From JANOAR01 sp031411235 (GTDB lineage: Bacteria; Verrucomicrobiota; Verrucomicrobiia; Verrucomicrobiales; Verrucomicrobiaceae): a stretch of 64,000 bases of DNA. Below, piece after piece: positions 52,370 through 60,421 of the stretch. The notes beneath the pieces were generated by a model. It worked only from the letters and a program-made list of their open reading frames with translations. It was not told where the DNA came from and searched no databases. The stretch is taken from the NCBI GenBank assembly GCA_031411235.1, contig JANOAR010000151.1:5011-69010 (forward strand), given 5' to 3'. The position numbers and the translations under genes are program-made. How positions within the stretch are numbered: the first letter of the stretch is position 1; every line of letters starts with the position of its first letter.

Positions 52370-54046
52370 ATGGACAGCGAACATTTTCAAACCCTGATCC
52401 ACAAGCATCTCGACGATGTGATGTCGGCAGAAGAACGCGCTGAGTTCGAGCAGATGCTGCTCACGTCGCCCCAGGCACGCACCGAGTTCTGGAAAGTCGC
52501 CAAGCAGCACGCCGCGCTGCGCACCTGGGGCGAGAGTAGGAACGGGCAGCAACGTGGCACAGCCAGCCAGCGTCACCAGAGCAGGCCAACACGCGTGATG
52601 TGGGCACTGACGGGTGTTGCAGCGCTGGCGGCGGTACTTGTTTTGAGCCTCATCAGCGGTTGGGGGGACAAGCCCGCAACCGTGAGCCCAAGCGAGCTAA
52701 GCCAGGAGGACACGTCGGAAGAATATCAACCCGAGAACATGCCAGCAGAGCCGCCATCACGCTCAGTCGCGGTCATGCGAGCCACGCCTGATGTGAAGTG
52801 GAATGCAGGCAGCACCGCACTCGCCGTGGGCGATAGCTTGCAACCCGGCTGGCTGCACCTGCAAAGCGGGGTCGTGCAGTTGGAGTTTGCGCTCGGTGCG
52901 CGGGTGGTGCTGGAGGGGCCAGCCGAGTTTCAGCTTGTGTCATCGGGCGAGGCCTTTCTCAAGTCCGGCAAGTTGCGGGCCTTCGTGCCGGAGCCTGCGC
53001 AGGGTTTCCGCATCAACTCGCCCGACTGTCTCGTGGTCGATTACGGCACGGAGTTCGGCTTCAGCGTCGGCGGCACTGGTGCCAGCGAGGTGCATGTGTT
53101 TAAAGGCAAAGTCGAGGTGCAGCCCGATCATGACATGAGCCGCAAGCAGATGCTCACCGGCGATCAAGCCGTTAAAATGGCCACGGGTGGGCAGCTCGTG
53201 GCGATGTCGGCGAATTCCGCTTCCTTCATCAATGAAGATGAGCTGGGCCGCAGACGGCATGAAAACTCCCGCACCGCGATGGAACGCTGGCGCACCGGCA
53301 GCGACTGGCTGCGGCAGCATCGCGACACCGCGCTCTACTACGATTTCCAAAAGACCCACGAATGGTCGCGCACCCTGGTGAATCAGGCCGTGCATGGCCT
53401 GCCCGAAGCCGAGGCAACCGTCGTCGGCTGTGACTGGGTGAACGGGCGCTGGCCGGACAAAGGGGCGCTGGAATTCAAGCGCCCTGGGGATCGTCTGCGA
53501 GTGTCGCTGCCCGGCAAGCTGATGGACTTCAGCCTCATCGCCTGGGTGCGAGTGGACAGCCTGCCATGGCTGCAAAACTCCCTCATCATGGGCGATAGCT
53601 TCCAGCCAGGTGAGACGCACTGGTTCCTCAGCCGCGAGGGCAACATCGGCTTTGGCGTGCGCAATGTGCGCAACCAATGGACTAGCTACAAATCCCCGCC
53701 CATCATCACGCCAGAGACGCGCGGCTCGTGGGTCATGCTAGTCACAGTCTATCGTGGCTATGAGGTGAATGGCACCGTGAACATCACCCACTACGTCAAC
53801 GGCCATACCATCGGCAGCATCATCCAGACTGGACCCCACACGCTGCCAGACCTTGGCACCTTCGAGATCGGCAACTGGGCCGTGAAGCCCGACGAGCCTA
53901 TCTGGGTACAGCGCGGCTACAAATCCCGCAACCCCGCCGACCATGTGCGCTGCCTCAAAGGCCGCATCGACGAATTCGCCGTCATGCGCGGACTACTGAG
54001 CGATGCCGATGTCGCAAGGCTCTGGGAAAGTGGCCGCACCGAGTAG
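52370..54046 (+). CDS. FecR-domain membrane protein with C-terminal LamG domain
   Basis: 558 residues. The cytoplasmic N-terminus (about 1-70, starting LIHKHLDDVMSAEERAEFEQ) resembles an anti-sigma/FecR N-terminal helical domain. One transmembrane helix lies at about 77-97 (VAALAAVLVLSLISGW). The FecR domain follows at about 140-270 (LEGPAEFQLVSSGEAFLKSG, FRINSPDCLVVDYGTEFGF). The C-terminal 220 residues form a LamG/concanavalin jelly roll ending GRIDEFAVMRGLL. It probably senses an extracellular carbohydrate or surface signal and controls the ECF sigma factor encoded just upstream. Its last 35 codons and the downstream bases are duplicated at 60275-60421. Confidence 0.9.
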   Translation: MDSEHFQTLIHKHLDDVMSAEERAEFEQMLLTSPQARTEFWKVAKQHAALRTWGESRNGQQRGTASQRHQSRPTRVMWALTGVAALAAVLVLSLISGWGDKPATVSPSELSQEDTSEEYQPENMPAEPPSRSVAVMRATPDVKWNAGSTALAVGDSLQPGWLHLQSGVVQLEFALGARVVLEGPAEFQLVSSGEAFLKSGKLRAFVPEPAQGFRINSPDCLVVDYGTEFGFSVGGTGASEVHVFKGKVEVQPDHDMSRKQMLTGDQAVKMATGGQLVAMSANSASFINEDELGRRRHENSRTAMERWRTGSDWLRQHRDTALYYDFQKTHEWSRTLVNQAVHGLPEAEATVVGCDWVNGRWPDKGALEFKRPGDRLRVSLPGKLMDFSLIAWVRVDSLPWLQNSLIMGDSFQPGETHWFLSREGNIGFGVRNVRNQWTSYKSPPIITPETRGSWVMLVTVYRGYEVNGTVNITHYVNGHTIGSIIQTGPHTLPDLGTFEIGNWAVKPDEPIWVQRGYKSRNPADHVRCLKGRIDEFAVMRGLLSDADVARLWESGRTE

Positions 54047-54091
54047 GGCTACTGAATCCGCCCCTCGTGCATAACCCGCACACGGCCCATG
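53947..54091 (+). repeat. left junction repeat: FecR-LamG 3' end plus lolD tail remnant
   Basis: About 145 bases that recur in direct orientation at 60275-60421, with only one change across the first 50 bases and then moderate divergence. The part after 54046 reads, on the minus strand, MGRVRVMHEGRIQ and stop, a relic of the lolD C-terminus (MGRVLVMHEGRIQ at the right copy). This marks the left edge of the accessory island. Confidence 0.8.
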
Positions 54092-54101
54092 TTGCGCTCT
54101 T

Positions 54102-54272
54102 TTAACCCGAACGCCGCGATTCAGCGGTGGCTAGCTTTGCCAAGGCTTGAGTCTCAGGCAGTTTGGCGATGGCGGGACTGTATTGAAGAATACTGAGCCC
54201 GCCGTCGCCGAACCGCATCAGGCCGGGCGTTGGTGAAGATAGCCGCCGATCAATCGCGGTGTTCGGGTTTAA
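54102..54272. repeat. inverted-repeat element inside the island
   Basis: Arms TTAACCCGAACGCCGCGATT (54102-54121) and its reverse complement with one change and one added base (54252-54272) enclose 130 bases. A minus-strand frame across it (54102-54308, 68 residues) has no recognisable domain. It could be a small non-coding mobile unit. Confidence 0.5.
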
Positions 54273-54336
54273 ACCAACGGTGGTGAACCCCTGGCAGCAG
54301 TCGGCCAACTCGGCGCTCCGAGTGCCTCAGGCCCAT

Positions 54337-54650
54337 GCGGCCTTGCCTCACAGACACCCCGCCTTAGCCCAGTCCCGCCACACCTTGGCTGCGCAGCGTC
54401 AGGCCTTAACCAAGGCGAGATGCCCCTTGGACAAAGGGCACGCGACATTAGCCAAGCAACCTTCCGCCTTAACCAAGGCATCCCATACCTTAGCCCAGCC
54501 GCTCCAAGCCTTGGCTCATGTGCATCAAGCCTTGGCTCAGGAGCCCCGCTCCTTGACTCAGGAACGCCATTCCTTGACTCAGGAAACTCAATCCTGAGTC
54601 AAGGAAACGTCTTCCTGACCCAAGAAACACACGCCTTGGCCTCTGCCTTC
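54337..54650. repeat. degenerate 21-bp tandem repeat (minisatellite)
   Basis: About 12 imperfect units of 21 bp, with cores such as CCTTGGCTCAGGA, CCTTGACTCAGGA and CCTTAACCAAGGC, between 54337 and 54597, and decaying units to about 54650. In the plus frame each unit gives a heptapeptide of the type R-H-x-L-T-Q-E, with Leu exactly every seventh residue twelve times. All frames stay largely open because the period is a multiple of three. I treat it as a repeat rather than a gene: no ribosome binding site or domain supports translation. Confidence 0.75.
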
Positions 54651-55160
54651 CTCTCCGCCAGTCACGCTCCGCGCCTAGTGCCATAAGCCTTGGGCTTCAT
54701 TGGGCGGTCAATCCACTGGGTGGCAGCGGAGCGATGTTAGGGGGCTCTTCGGCAGTTCAGCCACAGACAAGTCACGGGCGGGCGGTGCATTCCGTGAGGC
54801 AACGTGAAATATACCTTGCTGTAATTATGGTTATTATGGTATTATATCAATAATCATTCACGGATCTCCAGGAGCACTCCACCTCCTTCACCGCCAGCCC
54901 TCCCCTTCGCCATGAATCCTTCCTCATCCGATGCCGCCGCCACGTTCTCCCAGACTCGTGCCTCACGGCGGCAGCAGCGTCCGCTGCCCCACACCATCGC
55001 CGGCCACACCGACCGCCCCGATGCCTCGCCGAGGCAGGCGAATCCAGGCACACACCCTGGGTACACCACCAGCGGCAGCACCCAAGAGTCGGTCAGACAC
55101 CTCGACTCGGAACATCGCCGGGCAACCGAGAACCCGCCTCTAGCTGTTCCTGTCCCCGGC
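54651..55160. other. spacer with AT-rich promoter-like stretch before the FN3-like gene
   Basis: 54800-54860 is strikingly AT-rich (TAATTATGGTTATTATGG and following) against a GC-rich background and is a likely promoter region. An ATG at 54912 opens a frame that runs into the FN3-like gene, but residues before 55161 are low-complexity and unlike the family, so I regard 54912-55160 as doubtful coding sequence. Confidence 0.4.
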
Positions 55161-55791
55161 TTGGCCAAGGTGAAACTCGATCTCCAAGCCCGCTCGGATG
55201 CCGAGTTGGTGACGTTTGGCGAGAGCCATGTCGCGGCGATGACCGACAAACCCGTGGTTCGAGGACCCGATGCCCTCGACGGCATCGTTTGACAGAGATC
55301 TGGCCGACTTTGAAAATTCGGTGATCGAGTTGGACAATCTGCGGCTGCTCGTGAAGAGCCTTACGGAACAAAAGAACCGCAAGCGCCAAGTCCTTGAGTC
55401 ACAGCTCACCATGCGCGGCGACTACGTGCAATTGACCAGCAAGGGCAATGTCGAAGTGATCGCCAGCGCCGGCCTCTCCGCACGCCGTCCCCGCACCCGC
55501 CCCGGCGTGCTGCCCGCCCCCCTGGGCCTGCGCCTGGAGGTGACGCAGGTCTCCGGCGAAGTATTAGCCCGCTGGCTCACCGTGACTGGTGCACGTATCT
55601 ACCTCCTGGAGTGCGCCCAGATCATCGACGGCGAGCCCCTGGCCTGGGCGCAGATCCACATCGGCGGCAAGCTGATGTTCCTAGCCCAGCAGCTCACCCC
55701 CGGCCAACACTACGCCTTCCGCCTCACCGCCCTCGGCGGTGCCACAGGCAGCAGCCCATGCAGCCCCGTGGTGGAGCGGATGGTGGCGTGA
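55161..55791 (+). pseudogene. FN3-like domain protein with N-terminal helical region, frameshifted
   Basis: A TTG at 55161 gives the family-like start MAKVKLDLQARSDAELVTF. This frame ends prematurely at 55290 (TGA). The next frame continues the same protein: DRDLADFENSVIELDNLRLL, a coiled-coil-like region with RGDYVQLTSKGNVEVIASAG, then a fibronectin-III-like sandwich (APLGLRLEVTQVSGEVLARW) to 55791. Removing one T from the run at 55287-55289 restores about 209 residues. Related proteins recur in Planctomycetes and Verrucomicrobia with no known function. A single-base homopolymer error or real decay could both explain the break. Confidence 0.6.
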
Positions 55792-55944
55792 GGGGGCTGT
55801 GCGCACTCCAAGGTGCTGCGTACCTTATCAGCAGCACAGGCAGGGGCGGGATGAGCACTGGCCAGGCGGTTCCCCAGATAGCCCGTCACCTGCTCGGCCC
55901 CATTGCGCTGCCCACCGGCCAGGCACGGAGGGCAGCAGCCGTGA

Positions 55945-58371
55945 TCATGAGGGAGCAAGCGCGCGTTCGCACTCCGCGAGGATGGCCTGGGCCCCGGCGA
56001 GGTGGGGCGAGCCGAGGCGGGTATAGATGTCCAACGCGCGGCGAGCGTGGGGCAGCGCCTCGGTGGTCTTTCCCTGCCGCACGAGGGCTTGGGCGAGGCG
56101 GTGGTTATCGGCGGCGATCAATTCCTGGCGGTGGATGGCTTCGGACAAGGGCAGGGCCTCGTGCGCCAGGATCTCGGCGGCCGGCCAGTCGTTCCTAGAC
56201 AGGGCCAACGCAGCCAGGTTGCCAGTGGAGGTGGCTAGGCCTGAGGAATAACCTACGGTGCGCGCCACGCGCAGCGCCTCGCGATAGTGCCCCTCCGCAG
56301 CAGCTAGATCGCCAGAGCGATGTTCGGCAGCGGCGAGGGCGTTCAGGGCGATGGCCACGTCCGCGCTCTCGGCGGCTAGGCTGCGGCGCAGGTCGAGCGA
56401 CTCGCGGTAGGCGGTGATGGCGGCAGGGTAGTCCTTCTTCAATAAACTGCCATGGCCGCGCAAGCCGATGGCGACGGCGCGTTCGCGGGCACCGGCCTTC
56501 GCCCGATCCCAGTGCGCGGTGGCGCGGTCAGCGCAGATGAGCAAGGCGTCGGCCTGCGTGCGCAGATGGTGAATCGCGCCAACATGAAAGGCGCGCCATC
56601 CGGCCTTGTCGAAATCGGAGGAGGCCACGGCCCTGGCTTCGGCTTTCTCGCTGAGGGCGAGCCATTCATCCCAGCGGCCCTGGAAAGGGAGGAAGATTTG
56701 GAGCGCATCGCACACGATCTGAAGGCGCGTATTGTCGCCAGCAAGGAAGAGCGATAAGGCGGGGGCGATACCTGGCCAGGCGGCTTCGAGGGCGGGGAAG
56801 CGGTCGTGGTTTTTGCCGCCGTTTTCCATGATGAGCACATAGGCGCGCTCCGCGAGCGCTTCACCGCTTTGCTGCACCACTTCAGGCCGGACGTGGCGGA
56901 TGAATTCGGCGACGGTGGGGACGAGGGCGTGGTTTTCGTCGTTCTCGTCTGGGACCACGAGGCTGTGGTTGATGAGGGTGTTGAGCGCGGTCTGGGTGGC
57001 CTCGAGATCGAGCTGGCTGATCTCCGCGATGGCGGCGGTGGGAATGGGTTCGGTGGGATAGGAGAGGGTGGCGAGGACGCGGATGTCTGCGGGGCTCAGC
57101 AGGGGGAGCAGGTGGCCGAAGATGAAGCGCAGGGGGTTGTCGTCGCGCTTGGCCAGGACGATGAGTTTCAGCGCATGAGTGATATTCCGGCAACTGCCGT
57201 GGCCGAGCTGGCTGACGACCCAGCGGAGCATGAGGGGATTGCCGCCGGTGCTGTCGTAGAGGTTGTGTCGTGAGCTGCCCTTGGCCGCAGCAAGCACTGG
57301 ACTGGCCTTGGCGAGATCCTCCAGCCAGAGGCGTGCCGCGGTCTTGTCAATTCTATTGAGCATGAGGCAGTGGCGGTGATGACCATAGAGCAGGCGGGTA
57401 GTGAGGATGGCTTTGCAACTGCGCGGCAGGCGATCGAGGAAGGCGAGCAGATGATGCTGCTCGTCACGGGTGAAGGTTTCGAGGTTGTCGAGGATGAGCA
57501 GGACGCGGCGTGAGGAGAGGGCCTCACACAGCAAGCGGGGGCGCTGGTCTTCTGGGGCCTTGGCGATGTCTGGCAGGTCGAGCAGGCGGGCGATCTCATC
57601 GAGCATGGGCAGCCAGCCGGTGAGGGAGAAGCCGCCGAGGGGATGCAGACCATCGGGACCGAGATCCTGCGACTTGGCGGAGACGAAGAGGTGCTGCTGA
57701 AAGCGGCCCTGCGGCACCTGGTGCGCGGCCTGCAGGGCGAGCGTGGTCTTGCCCATGCCGCCCGCGCCTTCGATGGCGAAGCCCCAGGTGTCGGTGTCAG
57801 GGGCGAGGGCTTGGTGGATGAGTTTCAGTTCGACGGCGCGGCCAAAGAAGCGATCTAGGCGCGGGAAGGAGCCGAGCTGGGTGGCCAGGACGCTGGGATC
57901 GATAGGCGGTGCAGTGAGGGGAGCGGTGCCGCCGAGCCAGTTGACGATGCGGGCGAAGTCGCGCTGGGCATGGAAGTGGTGGTAGCGTTTGAGCTTGCCG
58001 GGGACGTGCTTGGAGTCGGCGTCATCGAAGAGCACGACGCGGATGTGTTCAATGATACCGCCGGCTTCGTAGATGCGGTGGCGGAGGTCGTCGGCCTCGC
58101 AGGCGGCTCCGAGACCGGTGCCGGGCGGTTGGTTTTTCTCAAAGCACTGAAACCAGGCTGCCGTGCCGATGATGACGACGAACTCGGTCTGGAGAGCGCG
58201 ATCACTGCTCCATTTGTCCCAGCCGTCGTCGGGACCGCGCGGTTGGGTGTCGAGGAAAAACTGGTCGAAGATGACGGTGAGTCCCGCAGAGCGAAGTTGT
58301 TCGGCGAAGAGGCGCACACGCTGACGCTCAGCGTCATGGATCTGTCGGTAGCTGATGAAGACTTCAGGCAT
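55945..58371 (-). CDS. SEFIR-NB-ARC-TPR STAND protein, candidate antiphage sensor-effector
   Basis: 808 residues. Residues about 1-150 are a SEFIR (TIR-like) domain: VFISYRQIHDAERQRVRLFA, GLTVIFDQFFLD, DKWSSDRALQTEFVVIIGT. A STAND ATPase follows: GAGGMGKTT P-loop (202-210), LLILDN Walker B (291-296), AILTTR (321-326), and GGNPLML (376-382). A winged-helix region (about 400-500) and TPR repeats (about 580-800, such as GDLAAAEGHYREAL) complete the NLR-like plan. The TPRs presumably sense a trigger, the NB-ARC oligomerises, and the SEFIR domain acts as effector. SEFIR and STAND proteins are both known in bacterial immunity. It lies downstream of an SseB-like gene inside an island. Confidence 0.85.
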   Translation of the reverse strand: MPEVFISYRQIHDAERQRVRLFAEQLRSAGLTVIFDQFFLDTQPRGPDDGWDKWSSDRALQTEFVVIIGTAAWFQCFEKNQPPGTGLGAACEADDLRHRIYEAGGIIEHIRVVLFDDADSKHVPGKLKRYHHFHAQRDFARIVNWLGGTAPLTAPPIDPSVLATQLGSFPRLDRFFGRAVELKLIHQALAPDTDTWGFAIEGAGGMGKTTLALQAAHQVPQGRFQQHLFVSAKSQDLGPDGLHPLGGFSLTGWLPMLDEIARLLDLPDIAKAPEDQRPRLLCEALSSRRVLLILDNLETFTRDEQHHLLAFLDRLPRSCKAILTTRLLYGHHRHCLMLNRIDKTAARLWLEDLAKASPVLAAAKGSSRHNLYDSTGGNPLMLRWVVSQLGHGSCRNITHALKLIVLAKRDDNPLRFIFGHLLPLLSPADIRVLATLSYPTEPIPTAAIAEISQLDLEATQTALNTLINHSLVVPDENDENHALVPTVAEFIRHVRPEVVQQSGEALAERAYVLIMENGGKNHDRFPALEAAWPGIAPALSLFLAGDNTRLQIVCDALQIFLPFQGRWDEWLALSEKAEARAVASSDFDKAGWRAFHVGAIHHLRTQADALLICADRATAHWDRAKAGARERAVAIGLRGHGSLLKKDYPAAITAYRESLDLRRSLAAESADVAIALNALAAAEHRSGDLAAAEGHYREALRVARTVGYSSGLATSTGNLAALALSRNDWPAAEILAHEALPLSEAIHRQELIAADNHRLAQALVRQGKTTEALPHARRALDIYTRLGSPHLAGAQAILAECERALAPS

Positions 58372-58515
58372 GGAGAGGATTCAAGAGGGTCTGCGGACGA
58401 TGCGGTTTCCGAGGAAGATGCCGCACGGGCTCATACCGCCCATCAGGCCTGAGATAGGGCGGGTTGACCAGAGGAATATGCGGAAGCGGCGCGGGCGGTG
58501 GGTTGGCCAGAGCTG

Positions 58516-59310
58516 CTAGGAGTCCTGCAAGAAATCGCGCCGCTGGTAATAGGGCGGGTGCTTGGCGGCGAGGTTGCGCAGGGACTGGTCGTCGGCGGCC
58601 ATGACGGAGGTAGTCCATTCCATGGAGATGGGGGAGAGGGCGTTGACCATGAGGGTGGCTTGATCGAGGAGGCTTTTGTCCTCGGGGTCTTGCATGAGCA
58701 GACTCAGCTCGAAGGCGCTGGTGTGCGGGGGCAGGTGCGCTTCGGGTTCGTGGCCGAAGATCCAGGCGGCGCGGAGGTTGGGCTGCTTGCGCAGGAAGTC
58801 GAGCAGGGGGCCAAGATGGCGCGAGGGATCGATGTCCGGTTTGAAGGCGACGCGGCGGGCGGGGGTGGCGTGTTTCGGTGGTTTTGGCCGGGAAAGGAGG
58901 ATGTCCACCATGTCGGGGTCGAGTCCGTATTGGCACTCTGGGAGGCCGAAGTTGATGTAGAGATCGTAGTCCATGGGCTGGAGAAAGCTGAGCAGCTCAT
59001 AGCCCTGGGCAGAGGTGATGGTCATCTCGCGGGGGGAGATTTTCCAGCGCTCCATGGCGGCCTGGGCGCGCATGGCTGAGGTGTAGATGCCGACGTAGGT
59101 GCCCTCGGGGCCTTGGAAGGTGCAGATGTCGGGGTTCTGGCCCTTGGGGGCGACACGCTTGCTGCCATCGAGTTCGGGGTAGTTGCGCACGATGATCCAC
59201 AAGGGCGCGGCGGCGAGGGGGGTGTAGAAGCTCCAGTAGGGGGTGTTGGGATCGCTGCGGAGCTTGCGCAGGATGATCTCGATGCTGTTGACGGGGATGA
59301 ACTCAGACAT
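58516..59310 (-). CDS. SseB-like protein next to the STAND gene
   Basis: 264 residues, soluble. The N-terminal half matches the SseB N-terminal fold: FYTPLAAAPLWIIVRNYPE, FQGPEGTYVGIYTSAMRAQA, then DYDLYINFGLPECQYGLDPD. The C-terminal half (about 155-255) resembles the SseB C-terminal region, with LLDFLRKQPNLRAAWIFG. SseB-type proteins have no established catalysis and appear in toxin-immunity and stress contexts. Transcribed with the SEFIR-NB-ARC-TPR gene 144 bases downstream, it could be a partner or regulator. That is inference from position. Confidence 0.6.
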   Translation of the reverse strand: MSEFIPVNSIEIILRKLRSDPNTPYWSFYTPLAAAPLWIIVRNYPELDGSKRVAPKGQNPDICTFQGPEGTYVGIYTSAMRAQAAMERWKISPREMTITSAQGYELLSFLQPMDYDLYINFGLPECQYGLDPDMVDILLSRPKPPKHATPARRVAFKPDIDPSRHLGPLLDFLRKQPNLRAAWIFGHEPEAHLPPHTSAFELSLLMQDPEDKSLLDQATLMVNALSPISMEWTTSVMAADDQSLRNLAAKHPPYYQRRDFLQDS

Positions 59311-59403
59311 GGCGGGCGGGTGGTGGGAGGTGGCTGGTGGCAGGCTTGGCTTTGGGAATAAGCGAGGAGAACGGTTCAGTTGGCGGCGGGGAAAAACGTA
59401 AAC

Positions 59404-59602
59404 TCAGGACGCCTTCCCACCCAGCGCCTCCTCGCGATAGAGCTTGAGCAAGTAGATGCCGAGGTCGTAACAGAAGGGCTCATGGGGACAGACAAATGGG
59501 CCTTCCGACCCACTCCGCTGGATGGCACCCGATGATGGCGAGCGGCACATTTTCGCCAATGACTGATCCATTGCCTAAGGCAACAACAGGGGATGTGGAC
59601 AT
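59404..59602 (-). pseudogene. small conserved-looking protein, frameshifted
   Basis: The ATG at 59602 starts MSTSPVVALGNGSVIGENVP and runs to WVGRPICLS, then hits TGA. One base over, HEPFCYDLGIYLLKLYREE continues to a stop at 59404-59406. Dropping one C from the CCCC run near 59483 joins them into about 65 residues. The second half is strongly protein-like. I do not recognise the family. Without homologs the joined reading is tentative. Confidence 0.4.
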
Positions 59603-59662
59603 GACGATTGGGTTGGTGAAATGATAAGTTGAGACTGCCACGATACCCCCTGCGGCTTCATT

Positions 59663-60145
59663 TCACTTCTTTAGCTTCGGCTCACCGATGCCTAGTTCCG
59701 CTAGGACTTTGCGGACTTCCTCCAACTGGTCTGGATTCACGAACAGCATGGCATAGGCGTTGCCACTGCGGGCGATGAAAGCGGGCACGAGGTCTTTGGC
59801 GATCTCCTCGTTCACCTTGGCCTCCATCTCGTTTTCGCCATAAAAGATCCACCAGGAGAAGCCGCGCAACAGCAGTTTGTCCGTATAGATGCCGCGCCAT
59901 TTGTCGCGACCGACGTGATACTCGAAGAAGATGAGCTGCTGGTTCTGCGCCCGCTTCTGTTCATTGAGCTTCTTGAGTTCCGCTTCCGTGAGCCAGTCCG
60001 TCGCGGTCTTGTCACGCAGCTTACCTTTGGCGGCTTCCACTTTTGAAACCGAGACCACGCGCACGCCATCTTTGGCTTGGAGAGCAGAGACATCCGCAAG
60101 CACGAAGCCAGCGACCCATAACGTAGCAAGACGAATCATATTCAT
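59663..60145 (-). CDS. secreted protein of unknown function
   Basis: 160 residues with a signal peptide (about 1-24). A Lys/Glu-rich helical stretch (about 35-70, TEAELKKLNEQKRAQNQQ) precedes an alpha/beta part (LIFFEYHVGRDKWRGIY, YAMLFVNPDQLEEVRKVL). No cysteines, catalytic motifs or membrane segments stand out beyond the signal. Last gene of the island before the right junction repeat. I do not recognise it. Confidence 0.6.
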   Translation of the reverse strand: MNMIRLATLWVAGFVLADVSALQAKDGVRVVSVSKVEAAKGKLRDKTATDWLTEAELKKLNEQKRAQNQQLIFFEYHVGRDKWRGIYTDKLLLRGFSWWIFYGENEMEAKVNEEIAKDLVPAFIARSGNAYAMLFVNPDQLEEVRKVLAELGIGEPKLKK

Positions 60146-60210
60146 AGAGAGGAGTTTGAATGCTTACCAAAATAGGCAGGGGTTTGTCACGTAATTAATC
60201 CCAGGCAAAG

Positions 60211-60244
60211 CAAAAAAGGCTCCGCATATCAATGATCCATGCGG
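60211..60244 (-). terminator. possible rho-independent terminator downstream of lolD
   Basis: Minus strand: CCGCAT pairs with ATGCGG around an 11-base loop, followed by AGCC and six T. It is about 135 bases past the lolD stop, so it may serve lolD or be a relic. The stem is short. Confidence 0.4.
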
Positions 60245-60274
60245 CTTGGATTACGCGCGGTGTTCTGGATCATC

Positions 60275-60421
60275 GCGCTGCCGCAAAGGCCGCATCGACG
60301 AATTCGCCGTCATGCGCGGCCTGCTGAATGACGCTGATGTCAAAAGGCTCTGGGAGAAAGTGGTCGCACGGGGTAGGATTACTGAATCCGCCCCTCGTGC
60401 ATGACCAGCACACGGCCCATG
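60275..60421 (+). repeat. right junction repeat with fragment of a FecR-LamG 3' end
   Basis: Direct-orientation copy of 53947-54091. The plus frame from about 60279 reads KGRIDEFAVMRGLLNDADV, then RLWEKVV, equivalent to the end of the FecR-LamG protein. A two-base insertion near 60352 destroys its stop. The last 43 bases are also the genuine lolD 3' end. It is a pseudogene fragment, not an expressed gene. Confidence 0.8.

Noticed and set aside
54259..54597. 112-codon frame with leucine heptads, possible leucine-zipper protein
   Set aside because: The heptads come from a 21-bp DNA tandem repeat and appear in several frames; frequent Pro and lack of a ribosome binding site argue against a zipper protein.
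54337..54650. CRISPR array
   Set aside because: The units are 21 bp, contiguous and degenerate with no unique spacers, and no cas gene is in the window.
58364..58936. 190-codon Pro/Arg/His-rich frame on the minus strand
   Set aside because: It overlaps the SseB-like gene in another frame and has the composition of a shifted-frame artefact.
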